From Lentisphaerae bacterium RIFOXYC12_FULL_60_16 (lineage in GTDB: Bacteria > Verrucomicrobiota > Kiritimatiellia > UBA8416 > YA12-FULL-60-10), in NCBI GenBank assembly GCA_001803315.1, contig MHBQ01000005.1, positions 55,204 through 114,644 of the forward strand: DNA of 59,441 bases, written 5' to 3'. Position 1 is the stretch's first letter; each line of letters begins with the position of its first letter. A program made the translations under genes and the position numbers. Shown piece after piece: positions 48,160 to 57,216 of this stretch. The notes under the pieces were generated by a model. That model had not been told where the DNA came from and did no database searches. It saw only the letters and a program-made list of their open reading frames with translations.

Positions 48160-49158
48160 ATGAAGTATCGAAAACTCGGAAAGACGGACACCCCGGTGTC
48201 TGAGGTTGGTCTCGGCACCTGGCAACTGGGCAGTGCGGATTGGGGGGTTGTCGATGAACGGGAGGCAATCGCCATCCTCCACAAGTCCGTGGAACAAGGC
48301 GTCAACTTTATTGATACGGCGGATGTTTATGGCGGGGGCATCAGCGAACGGATCATCGGGAAGTTCCTCAAGGAGACCCGTGAGACGGTGTATGTTGCCA
48401 CCAAGCTGGGGCGGAAGGTTTCGGTACGAAACGATTGGATGGCCAACTTTACCCTGGATGTCGCGCGTAAATACACCCAGGAATCCCTGCGGAACCTGGG
48501 GGTGGATGCGATCTTCCTTCAACAGTGGCATTGCATACCGACCGATGCCTTCAAGAGCGGGGAATATTTTACGATTCTCGAGACGCTCAAGCGGGAGGGA
48601 TTGATCCGGCACTGGGGCTGCAGTGTGGAGTCGGTCGAGGAGGGGCTGATCTGCGCCGAACACCCCGGGTGCGCCAGCCTGCAGGTCATCTACAATATCT
48701 TCCGTCAGAAACTCACGGACGAACTGCTTCCACGTGCCGCGCGGAACCGGGTGGGCATCCTGGCGCGGGTGCCGCTCGCCAGCGGCCTGCTTGCCGGAAA
48801 ATTCAAGGCCGGCCACCAGTTCGCGGAGTGCGATCACCGCAACTACAATGCGGATGGCCAGGCATTCAATGCCGGCGAGACGTTTGCCGGGGTTCCTTTC
48901 GCCCGGGGGGTTGAGTTCGCGGAGCAGATCCGTGCGATTCTCAAGCCCGGCCGGGAGGTGTCGTTGGCGCAGCTCGCGCTGCGATGGATTCTCGATCACC
49001 CGGAGGTCACCACGATCATCCCTGGCGCCACCCGGTTGACGCAGGCCGAAAGCAATGCGGCGGTTTCCGGGGTACCACCCCTGGGCAGGGAACAACACGC
49101 CGCGCTGGAGACGCTTTACCGGGAGAAGATTGCTCCGACCATCCGTGGAAAATACTAG
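48160..49158 (+). CDS. Aldo/keto reductase
   Basis: 332 aa from ATG 48160, with AAGGAG eight bases upstream. The tetrad is Asp52 and Tyr57 (FIDTADVYGGG), Lys82 (ATKLGRK) and His124 (LQQWHCIP). The NADPH-binding end is TTIIPGATRLTQAESN. It is only distantly similar to the reductase at 21833. It closes the sugar isomerase/SGNH run, 28 bp after the esterase, and probably acts on the same sugar. The substrate is unknown. Confidence 0.88.
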   Translation: MKYRKLGKTDTPVSEVGLGTWQLGSADWGVVDEREAIAILHKSVEQGVNFIDTADVYGGGISERIIGKFLKETRETVYVATKLGRKVSVRNDWMANFTLDVARKYTQESLRNLGVDAIFLQQWHCIPTDAFKSGEYFTILETLKREGLIRHWGCSVESVEEGLICAEHPGCASLQVIYNIFRQKLTDELLPRAARNRVGILARVPLASGLLAGKFKAGHQFAECDHRNYNADGQAFNAGETFAGVPFARGVEFAEQIRAILKPGREVSLAQLALRWILDHPEVTTIIPGATRLTQAESNAAVSGVPPLGREQHAALETLYREKIAPTIRGKY

Positions 49159-49210
49159 CGGCAACGGTATTTTCTCCAGCCGACGGCTGCATCACATTGC
49201 GGTTGCACGC

Positions 49211-49228
49211 GTACCGCGTTAGCGGTAC
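49211..49228. terminator. Small perfect hairpin between the reductase and glycogen phosphorylase genes
   Basis: GTACCGC, loop GTTA, GCGGTAC forms a 7-bp perfect stem. A second palindrome, CAGCCGACGGCTG (about 49177-49189), lies just before it. Neither is followed by a T-tract, so function as a terminator is weakly supported. Confidence 0.35.
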
Positions 49229-49278
49229 ATCAGTCGGTGACCCCGCGGTCCGGTCCGTGTGGAGCAAGGAGATGCCCG

Positions 49279-51795
49279 ATGCCAGCGAAACGATTAGTGG
49301 TGGCCCCGTCCGCTGCGTCCACTCCGGAAGAACGGGTGGCCGCCATCAAGCAGCGGATCCTCGACAAATTGTTCTGTACCCAGGGGAAGTTCCCCCGGGT
49401 GGCTGCTCCGTACGATTATTACCAGGCGCTTTCCTACACGGTTCGGGATCGCCTGCTCTACCACTGGATTCATTCGGCACAAACCTATTTCGAAAATAAC
49501 AGCCGTACGGTTGTCTGCCTGTCGGCCGAATACCTGCCGGGGCCCCACCTTGCCAACAACCTGTTGAATCTCGGCATGCACGACGACGTGGAGACCGCCG
49601 TCCGGGAACTCGGCCATTCGCTTGACGATTGGCTGGCGGTCGAGGAGGAACCGGGCCTGGGGAATGGCGGACTCGGACGCCTGGCGGCCTGCTTCATGGA
49701 TTCCCTGGCCACGCTGGAAATACCGGCCATCGGGTATGGCATCCGGTATGAATTCGGCATTTTCGACCAGGAAATCCGCGATGGCTGGCAGGTGGAGGTG
49801 ACCGACAAATGGCTGCGCATGGGCAACCCCTGGGAGATCGCGCATCCCGCGATCCGCTTTGACATCAAGATGGGCGGCCACACGGAACCCTACCGCGATC
49901 CGGAAGGGCGCTACCGGGTCCGGTGGATTCCCGACCATGTGATCAAGGGGACGCCCTACGATACCGTGATCCCCGGGTACCGGGTCAACTCGGCGAACCT
50001 GCTCCGGCTGTGGAAGGCGGAGGCCTCGGAATCCTTTGATTTCCACGCCTTCAATGCCGGTGACTATTACCGGGCCGTGGAAGATAAAATGACATCGGAG
50101 AATCTGACCAAGGTTCTCTATCCCAACGACGAACCCATGGCCGGCAAACAACTGCGTCTCCAGCAGCAGTATTTCTTCGTGTCCTGTGCGCTCCAGGACA
50201 TGATCCGCATCTACCTGCAGAAGGAGACGACCCTGGCGAAGTTCCACGAAAAATATGCGGTCCAGCTCAACGACACGCACCCGGCCATCGGCGTGGCCGA
50301 GTTGATGCGGCTGCTGGTTGACGAGTACGGCATGGAATGGGACGAGGCCTGGCACATCACGTCGAACACGTTTGCCTACACGAACCATACCTTGTTGCCG
50401 GAAGCCCTTGAAGCCTGGTCGCTGCCGTTGTTCGCGAAAATCCTTCCGCGGCACCTGGAGATTATCTACGAGATCAACACGCGCTTCCTGGCGGATGTGC
50501 GGAAGCGGTTTCCCGGCGATGACGGGCTGGTCGCCCGGCTTTCCCTGATCGAGGAATCCGGCGGAAAGCGCGTGCGCATGGCCCACCTGGCCTGTGTCGG
50601 GAGCCTGGCCATCAACGGAGTTGCCGCCCTGCATTCCCGTTTGCTCGGCCAGACGATCCTGAAGGATTTCCACACGCTCTGGCCCGACAAATTCAGCAAC
50701 AAGACCAATGGGGTAACCCCGCGCCGGTTCATGGCCCTGGCGAACCCGGGGTTGACCCGGCTTCTGTCGGGGGCCATCGGGGACGGGTGGATCCGGGATC
50801 TCGACCAGCTGCGGGCGCTGGAACCGTTTGCGGAGGACGGGGCGTTTTGCGAGGCCTGGCGGGCCGTCAAGCTCGACAACAAACGCCGCCTTGGAGCCAT
50901 CGTACAAAAACGATGCGGGCTGATGATCGACCCCGTCTCGTTATTTGACTGCCAGGTCAAGCGGATCCATGAGTACAAGCGCCAGCATCTGAACGTACTC
51001 CACATCCTGACGCTTTATCTGCGCGGTATCAACGGCCGGCTGCCGGATGCCGTGCCCCGGACATTCGTGTTTGGCGGAAAGGCCGCGCCCGGCTACGTGA
51101 TGGCCAAGCTTATCATCAAGTTAATCCATGCCGTCGGCGGGGTGATAGCCCGTGATGCGCGGACCCGCGACCTGCTCCGGGTGGTCTTCGTGCCCGACTT
51201 CAATGTCACGGTGGGACAGATCATCTACCCGGCGGCGGATCTTTCCGAGCAGATCTCAACAGCCGGCATGGAAGCATCGGGCACCGGCAACATGAAATTT
51301 TCCCTGAACGGCGCGCTGACCATCGGCACGCTGGATGGCGCCAATGTCGAGATCCGTGAATCGGTCGGTGCAGACAACTTCTTCCTGTTCGGGCTTACGG
51401 CCAGGGAAGTGGCCCGACGAAAACAGGAGGGGTATCACCCGCGGGCGCTCTATGATGCCAATCCGGAACTGCGCGAGGTGGTGGACTTCATCGGATCCGG
51501 CGCCTTGTCGGGTGGGGACCGGAACCTGTTTCAACCGCTGGTGCAGCAGTTGATCGAGGAGGACCGGTACCTGTTGATGGCGGATTATGCCTCCTACATT
51601 CAACGGCAGGACCAGGTTGGCCAGACCTACCGCGACCCGCAGGCCTGGACCCGGATGTCCATCCTGAATGTGGCCCGCATGGGCGGATTCTCGTCGGATC
51701 GCGCCATCCGGGAATATTGTCGGGATATCTGGCGGGTGAACCCGGTGCGCGTGACCTTGCCGCCGTCCGAGGAATCGGGGGCTTGCGGGAAGTAG
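49279..51795 (+). CDS. glgP: Glycogen/maltodextrin phosphorylase
   Basis: 838 aa, the usual length. ATG 49279 has AAGGAG seven bases upstream. Family motifs run throughout: VVCLSAEYLPGPHLANNL, EEPGLGNGGLGRLAACFMDS, VQLNDTHPAIGVAELMRLL, NKTNGVTPRRFMALANPGL, and the pyridoxal-phosphate lysine region GTGNMKFSLNGALTIG then TLDGANVEI. It releases glucose-1-phosphate from alpha-glucans in the cytoplasm. It stands alone between the sugar-catabolic run and the convergent tex. Confidence 0.95.
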   Translation: MPAKRLVVAPSAASTPEERVAAIKQRILDKLFCTQGKFPRVAAPYDYYQALSYTVRDRLLYHWIHSAQTYFENNSRTVVCLSAEYLPGPHLANNLLNLGMHDDVETAVRELGHSLDDWLAVEEEPGLGNGGLGRLAACFMDSLATLEIPAIGYGIRYEFGIFDQEIRDGWQVEVTDKWLRMGNPWEIAHPAIRFDIKMGGHTEPYRDPEGRYRVRWIPDHVIKGTPYDTVIPGYRVNSANLLRLWKAEASESFDFHAFNAGDYYRAVEDKMTSENLTKVLYPNDEPMAGKQLRLQQQYFFVSCALQDMIRIYLQKETTLAKFHEKYAVQLNDTHPAIGVAELMRLLVDEYGMEWDEAWHITSNTFAYTNHTLLPEALEAWSLPLFAKILPRHLEIIYEINTRFLADVRKRFPGDDGLVARLSLIEESGGKRVRMAHLACVGSLAINGVAALHSRLLGQTILKDFHTLWPDKFSNKTNGVTPRRFMALANPGLTRLLSGAIGDGWIRDLDQLRALEPFAEDGAFCEAWRAVKLDNKRRLGAIVQKRCGLMIDPVSLFDCQVKRIHEYKRQHLNVLHILTLYLRGINGRLPDAVPRTFVFGGKAAPGYVMAKLIIKLIHAVGGVIARDARTRDLLRVVFVPDFNVTVGQIIYPAADLSEQISTAGMEASGTGNMKFSLNGALTIGTLDGANVEIRESVGADNFFLFGLTAREVARRKQEGYHPRALYDANPELREVVDFIGSGALSGGDRNLFQPLVQQLIEEDRYLLMADYASYIQRQDQVGQTYRDPQAWTRMSILNVARMGGFSSDRAIREYCRDIWRVNPVRVTLPPSEESGACGK

Positions 51796-51832
51796 CCCGG
51801 TCGGGAGGTTTGCCGGAGTTTCCTGACGGGGG

Positions 51833-54120
51833 TTACTTGCGGGGTTTGTCCAGGGCGGCGGTGAACCAGTCGCTGCCGAATGACGGGGCGGATTTCGGGG
51901 GAGCGGCAGGTGCTTTCCGGGCCGATCCGGCGGATAACGGGACCCCTCCCGCCGGATGTGCGGCAGGTTTCCCCGGCTGCTGTTTCATGGACAGTGCGAT
52001 CCGTTTGCGTTCCAGGTCGACTTCCAGCACGGTCACCTTCACCGGTTGCTGGACTTTCAGCACCTCGGCGGGATCCTTGATATAGTGGTCGGAGATCTGG
52101 CTGATATGCACCAGGCCATCCTGGTGCACGCCGATATCCACGAACGCGCCGAACGCGGTCACGTTGGTCACGATGCCGGGCACGGTCATGCCCGGTTTCA
52201 GGTCTTCCATCTTGTGGATGCCATCGGCGAAGGAGAACGCTTCGAATTGCTCGCGCGGGTCGCGGCCGGGCCGGGCCAGTTCGCCCAGGATGTCCTGCAG
52301 GGTGGGGAGCCCCACGGATTCCGTGACATAGCTTCGAGCTTGATGCGGGTGCGGAGGGCCGGGTCCCGCATCAGGTCCGCCACGCTGCAGCCCAGATCCC
52401 CGGCCATGGTTTCCACCACGCCGTAGCTTTCCGGGTGAACCGCGCTGCCGTCGAGCGGGTTCTTGCCGTCGCGGATGCGGAGGAAACCGGCCGCCTGTTC
52501 AAAGGCCTTGGGCCCGAGCCGGGGAACCTTCTGCAATTGCCGGCGCGTGGTGAATGGGCCGTGCTCGTCACGAAAGGCGATCACGTTGGCCGCGGTCTGG
52601 CTGTTCAAACCCGACACGTAGCTGAGCAGCTGGCGGCTGGCGGTGTTGACTTCAACCCCGACGGCGTTCACGCAGCTGCCGACCACTTCATCCAGGGATC
52701 GCTTGAGGAGCGTCTGGTCGACGTCGTGCTGGTACTGGCCGACGCCAATGACTTTCGGATCGAGTTTGACCAGCTCGGCGAGTGGGTCCATCAGGCGCCG
52801 CCCGATGGAGACCGATCCGCGGACGGTGAGGTCCTGGTCGGGGAATTCCTCGCGGGCGGCCTCGGAGGCGGAATAGACCGAGGCCCCGCTTTCGTTGACC
52901 ATGACGATGGTGATCGAGTCGGGAAGCCCGAGGCCGCGGATGAACTGCTCGGTTTCGCGGCCGGCGGTTCCGTTCCCGATGGCAATGGCCTCGATCTTGA
53001 AACGGACGCAGAGGGCCAGGATGGTCTGCCGGGCGAGTTCGCGCTGCTTTTCAGAACCTTCGTTGAATATGACGTCGTGATGCACGAGCTTTCCCTGCGG
53101 GTCGAGGCACACGATCTTGCAGCCGGTCCGGAATCCGGGATCGACACCCAGCACGTGCTTCCGGCCGAGTGGGGGAGCGAGCAGCAGCTCGCGCAGGTTG
53201 GCGGCGAAGACGCGGATGGCTTCAAGGTCGGCGCGCTGCTTGGCCTCCAGGCGGGCTTCGGTTTCGATGGCGGGTTCAAGCAGGCGCTTGTAGCCGTCTT
53301 CACAGGCCAGTTCAACCTGGGCGGCGGCGGGACCGTTGCCAGGGACAAACCGTTGCTTGAGGAGGGACACGGCATCCTCGGCGGGCGGGGTGAGCCGCAT
53401 CATCAGGAAACCCTCGGCTTCGCCCCGGCGGATGGCAAGGATGCGGTGGGAGGGAGCCCGGGTGATCGGTTCACTCCAGTCGAAGTAATCCTTGTATTTC
53501 GCCGCCTCGATTTCCTTGCCGGTTATGACATGGGACCGGAGGACACCCCGGGAGGCGAACAGGGCGCGGATTTCGGTGCGCGCCGCGGTGTCGTCGCTGA
53601 TCCGTTCCGCCAGGATGTCCCGGGCGCCGGCCAGGGCCTTGTCGGCCGACTCAACGTCCTGCTTCGGATTGACGAAGGCGAGGGCGGCCTCGGCGGGGTT
53701 GAAACCGGCTTCCGGTTTCCAGAGCAGGTCGGCGAGCGGTTCAAGGCCGCGTTCGCGGGCGATCATGGCCCGGGTGCGGCGTTTCGGGCGGAAAGGCTGG
53801 TAGATGTCCTCCAGGGTTGACAGGGTTTTGGCGGCATCGAGGGTGGCCTGCAGTTTCGGGGTGAGCAACTGGCGCTCCTCGAGGGACTGGATGATCGCGG
53901 TGCGGCGGGCGGCCGGGGCTTCGAGTTGTTCCATCCGGTCACGGATGGTGGTGATGGCAACCTCGTCCAGGGACCCGGTCATCTCCTTGCGGTAGCGGGC
54001 GATGAAGGGGACGGTTCCGCCCTGTTGGAGCAAGAGGGCCGTGGCCGCGACCTGGCGGAGGCCGGTTTTCATTTCCTGGGCAATGGTAGCGAGAAACTGC
54101 TCGTTCAGAACCGGCTCCAT
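51833..54120 (-). pseudogene. tex: tex (RNA-binding transcription accessory protein), split by a frameshift
   Basis: ATG 54120 opens MEPVLNEQFLATIAQEMKTG and runs 640 codons with the Tex order: N-terminal helical domain, YqgF-like core (VLGVDPGFRTGCKIVCLDPQ, IAIGNGTAGRETEQF) and helix-hairpin-helix (GLNSQTAANVIAFRDEHGPF). Near 52330-52335 one base appears to be missing. The expected YVTESVGLPTLQDILGELAR continues in another frame to 51833, carrying the S1 RNA-binding domain (AFGAFVDIGVHQDGLVHISQ) and a basic tail. As written, the product lacks S1 and stops at 52198. Every other part looks conserved, so a sequencing or assembly error, or a very recent mutation, is likely. Confidence 0.8.
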
Positions 54121-54133
54121 GAGGTGTCCTTAC

Positions 54134-55546
54134 TTACCGGACGGGTGGGACTTCGTGGTTGCAGGACCGGCACCCGGTACGCTGGAACAGGAACAGGGTG
54201 CTGACCCGTTTTGGCTGGCCCCCGATCTCGAGCAGCGGGTACGCCAGGAAATTGATCGGGCCGGAGGCGGGTTCCGGATCCACCATCAGGTCGCGGCCGT
54301 GGGTGAATTCGAAGCGGTTGGCCGGATGATGACCGAAGAAATACATGCTCAGCGCGCTGAACTTGTCCGCCTCGCTGATGTCGATGGGCCACCATTTGCC
54401 ATCCGCGTAGAACTCGGCCCAGCAGTGATAACCGTCGGTTCCGCCGTCATCGCGTTCGGATGGAATGGCAACACCGATGGCAAAACGTGCGGGGATTCCC
54501 AGGGATCGCGCCAACCCGATAAAGTAGGCATGGTAATCCGTGCAGTTCCCGGTGAGGGCGTCGCAGGCATACTGGATATCGCCCTGGCCCCATCCCTCGC
54601 CGAATTTCATGTAGCGCATGGATTCAATCACATGATCGTACAGTGCCCGGGCCCGCATCAGGTCATCCGCCCGCCCTTCCACGGCTTTTTCGGCGGTTGC
54701 CTTGATCGTGTCGTTGGAAGGAACCTTGCGTTCGGGCTGGAGGTGCCGTGCGGCCCTGGCCGGATCGTCCGCATAGGCGCCCTTCTCGAAGCGGGTCACG
54801 TCATACACGATTTCCATCGATTTGCCGCTGTGTTCCGGTCCGAGTTCGAGGAAGATGACCTGGTTGCTGTGGGCGGTGTCGGTCAACACCCGGTGGGCGG
54901 CGGGCAGGTGTATGGCCTTGACCGTGACCTTCTGGAAATCGTCGGATCCCGCCAACGGAAGCCAGCAACGTGCCGGGCCCGTGATGTCGGGCAGGGTGGC
55001 CTGGTAACGGAATTCAAACATGTCGTGTCCGGTCAGAACCCCGAGCAGTTCCCTGCTGGCGTTGTCGACGGGGGCGCGCACCCAGTGCTTGTCTTCGTTT
55101 TGTTTCCATAAGTAGAAGGGCTGGCCGTTCAGTTTATGGACGGTGGTCTCGGTGACGGTCATCGCGTCGCGACCGCCCTTGAGGAAGAAATCGATATCAT
55201 AAAACTGGCCGTCGGAACTGGCCATATCCACGCACGCAAACTGGTCTTCAGGCCCCAGCGAGGCGAGGTATTCGACGTGGACGCGCACCAGCTTGAGTTT
55301 CAGTTCCTTGCCCTCGAAAGGGATGGTGAAGAATCCATTGCCGCGTTCCACCTGTTCGGCGATATGTTTTTCGATGCCGGCCTGGATGTCGCCCGTCACA
55401 ATCGGCGGAACTGAGGATGTTGCCGGTTCAGACTGGACGGTTTCGGTTTCCTTGTTGCAGGCGCCGGACAGGATGCCGACCAGCAGGATGGCAGGAAACA
55501 AGGACATTACCCGTGCTGCCGATAAACCGCTGGCCCGGATCGTCAT
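54134..55546 (-). CDS. Transglutaminase-like lipoprotein
   Basis: 470 aa from ATG 55546; ATG 55507 is an alternative. The lipobox GILSGAC has Cys30 as lipid-anchored residue. The C-terminal transglutaminase-like domain has the Cys-His-Asp triad in GNCTDYHAYFIGLARSLGIP (Cys335), GYHCWAEFY (His374) and KWWPIDISEA (Asp389). The middle is a beta-rich DUF3857-like region. A CRSC motif lies near the C-terminus. The family contains peptidases and cross-linking enzymes of the periplasm. It lies 13 bp upstream of tex on the same strand. Confidence 0.83.
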   Translation of the reverse strand: MTIRASGLSAARVMSLFPAILLVGILSGACNKETETVQSEPATSSVPPIVTGDIQAGIEKHIAEQVERGNGFFTIPFEGKELKLKLVRVHVEYLASLGPEDQFACVDMASSDGQFYDIDFFLKGGRDAMTVTETTVHKLNGQPFYLWKQNEDKHWVRAPVDNASRELLGVLTGHDMFEFRYQATLPDITGPARCWLPLAGSDDFQKVTVKAIHLPAAHRVLTDTAHSNQVIFLELGPEHSGKSMEIVYDVTRFEKGAYADDPARAARHLQPERKVPSNDTIKATAEKAVEGRADDLMRARALYDHVIESMRYMKFGEGWGQGDIQYACDALTGNCTDYHAYFIGLARSLGIPARFAIGVAIPSERDDGGTDGYHCWAEFYADGKWWPIDISEADKFSALSMYFFGHHPANRFEFTHGRDLMVDPEPASGPINFLAYPLLEIGGQPKRVSTLFLFQRTGCRSCNHEVPPVR

Positions 55547-55583
55547 TTCGGATTCCCAAAAGGGGTGGATGCTTGGAAGGCAT

Positions 55584-55616
55584 CCGTCCCCCGCCAACCT
55601 GTTGAGCGGGGGACGG
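55584..55616 (-). terminator. Strong hairpin between the small lipoprotein and the transglutaminase gene
   Basis: CCGTCCCCCGC (55584-55594), 11-base loop, GCGGGGGACGG (55606-55616): a perfect 11-bp stem just after the small lipoprotein gene, which is read on the minus strand. No U-tract follows, so it may be a rho-dependent or pausing site, or a stabilising hairpin at the 3' end of the message. Confidence 0.5.
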
Positions 55617-55633
55617 GCCTTATGACCGGATCA

Positions 55634-55825
55634 TCAATGGGCCGGATGATCCTTGGGTTTCGCGGTGGCGGCAGGAGCTGCCACGGGCGCGGCGGGAGCG
55701 GCTGGTGCGGCGGCTTCCACCTTTTCCACTGCTTCTGCTCCGGCGGCGGGTTTGGCTTCCTCGTTACAACCCATCAGTCCGGCCGCAACCGTTGCCATGA
55801 CGATCAGCTTCCATCGTGTTTGCAT
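55634..55825 (-). CDS. Small alanine/proline-rich lipoprotein
   Basis: 63 aa from ATG 55825, with AAGGAG six bases upstream. The signal is MQTRWKLIVMATVAAGLMGC, a typical lipobox ending at Cys20. The mature part is alanine- and proline-rich (AAAPAAPAAPVAAPAATA), of low complexity, and ends in KDHPAH. It is probably a lipid-anchored periplasmic linker peptide; no function is known. Confidence 0.65.
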   Translation of the reverse strand: MQTRWKLIVMATVAAGLMGCNEEAKPAAGAEAVEKVEAAAPAAPAAPVAAPAATAKPKDHPAH

Positions 55826-55927
55826 GATACTCCTTGGTTATTTTGTTGTGTCAGGTCCTGGAATTATTTCCAATCCCTTCCTGAATCTATCGTCCCGGCG
55901 TCATAAATCCAAGCATGGTTTTCTGGC

Positions 55928-57199
55928 TCAGGGCAGGCGGATGCGGTAGCGGAGGCAGTCGGCGGTGTAATCCTCCGGTCGGGTCATGGCCGTGAAGTCC
56001 ATCAACTTGGGTTGTTCGGGCAGGGTCATGATCAGGTCCCCGGTGCCCCGCTCCTCGTAAAAACCCCAGTTGGTGTAGCGGACCTGTTCCGGCATGGAGG
56101 GGGGACGGTCCTGGATGACCTGCACGGAATTCCGGATGATGCAACCGCGTTCGGGATCGAACCGTGCCAGGCACAACGGGTAGCGTGGCGTCTGGTGATG
56201 GACCGGTTTGGGCAGAATGTTGGCGATCCAGTAGGCGATGCCGGTGCGCGATGAACGGAAGAAGGATGAAAATGACGCGGGAGACCAGACCGTCCTGCCG
56301 TCGTCGTAGTGGAGGGGTTCCGGGCGGCTCCAGGTCATGCCGCCGTCGTCGGACACGGTCGAATAGCGGGTTGAGGGGATGCCCCGTTGCTCGTCACCCT
56401 GGCACCGCATGGTGTTGAAAAGGCGGGTTCCGCCGAGGCTGATGGCCGCGGGTTCACAGCATCCTGCCGGCGACTGTTTGGGATCGAGCAGGATCGGTTC
56501 GCCGATTTGCCAGATGACGTCGGTGCCGGCGGGGTTCCATCGGCCGCGCGCATAGCTGACTCCGTAACAACTGTGCCGATCGGGGGTTTCCAGCGATTCG
56601 CCCGGCCGTGGCATGTTGAGGAGGGTGAGGCCGAAGACCACGGTGCCGTCGTCCAGCCAGACGGGAGCCGGCAGGTCGATCGCCGCACCGGTCTGTCCGA
56701 ACACGAGACCGGGACCCCAATGGTTCTCGTCGAAACCGGGTCGTTCATCGATGATGCGCCGGGTGGGTGTCCAGGTTTTTCCGGCATCGAACGACAACTC
56801 ATACCAGAGGCGGTAGGTCCGTTGGCGGAGACTTCCACCGGCGAACATCTCCTGCGACATGTCCACTTCATACGTGGAGAAGATGCTGATCAGGGCGTTG
56901 CGGCGGGCATCCAGTGCGTGCAACGATACGTTGCGTTGGGTTCCGGCGAGTGCCTTGGCGGTTTCGGTTGCCTGGTCGGGCGTCGCGGTCCAGGTGCGGC
57001 CGTTGTCGGTGGAGAAACGGCGGAAGATCCGGGGGTGATAATAGACTTTCCGGCCCTGGTCGTCGAAATGGAGGGCTTCATGCTTGACCGATTCCACCAG
57101 AGAGTCGGTTTGGGTTGATGTATAGCACGGATTCTGTGCGTAGACGGCGATGCCGTTGGGTGCCGCCAGGTACAATTCGCGTTCGACTTGGATTTTCAA
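55928..57199 (-). CDS. Sialidase/BNR-repeat family protein
   Basis: 423 aa from a TTG start at 57199 (KIQVERELYLAAPNGIAVYA); no ATG is available before the conserved region. Three Asp-box-like motifs are visible: FSTDNGRTWTA, SFDAGKTWTP and SDDGGMTWSRP. RYTNWGFYEERGTGDLIMTL is a further blade. The six-bladed sialidase-type propeller covers the whole protein. There is no signal peptide. Exo-alpha-sialidase activity is not assured, because related enzymes act on other sugars. The start sits 17 bp after the end of typA. Confidence 0.75.
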   Translation of the reverse strand: MKIQVERELYLAAPNGIAVYAQNPCYTSTQTDSLVESVKHEALHFDDQGRKVYYHPRIFRRFSTDNGRTWTATPDQATETAKALAGTQRNVSLHALDARRNALISIFSTYEVDMSQEMFAGGSLRQRTYRLWYELSFDAGKTWTPTRRIIDERPGFDENHWGPGLVFGQTGAAIDLPAPVWLDDGTVVFGLTLLNMPRPGESLETPDRHSCYGVSYARGRWNPAGTDVIWQIGEPILLDPKQSPAGCCEPAAISLGGTRLFNTMRCQGDEQRGIPSTRYSTVSDDGGMTWSRPEPLHYDDGRTVWSPASFSSFFRSSRTGIAYWIANILPKPVHHQTPRYPLCLARFDPERGCIIRNSVQVIQDRPPSMPEQVRYTNWGFYEERGTGDLIMTLPEQPKLMDFTAMTRPEDYTADCLRYRIRLP

Positions 57200-57216
57200 T
57201 GGACCGTTTTCCCTGA

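Noticed and set aside
49294-53820. Long frames opposite glgP (49294-50907, minus) and tex (52435-53820, plus)
   Set aside because: Both are antisense to well-conserved genes and carry no recognisable motif.
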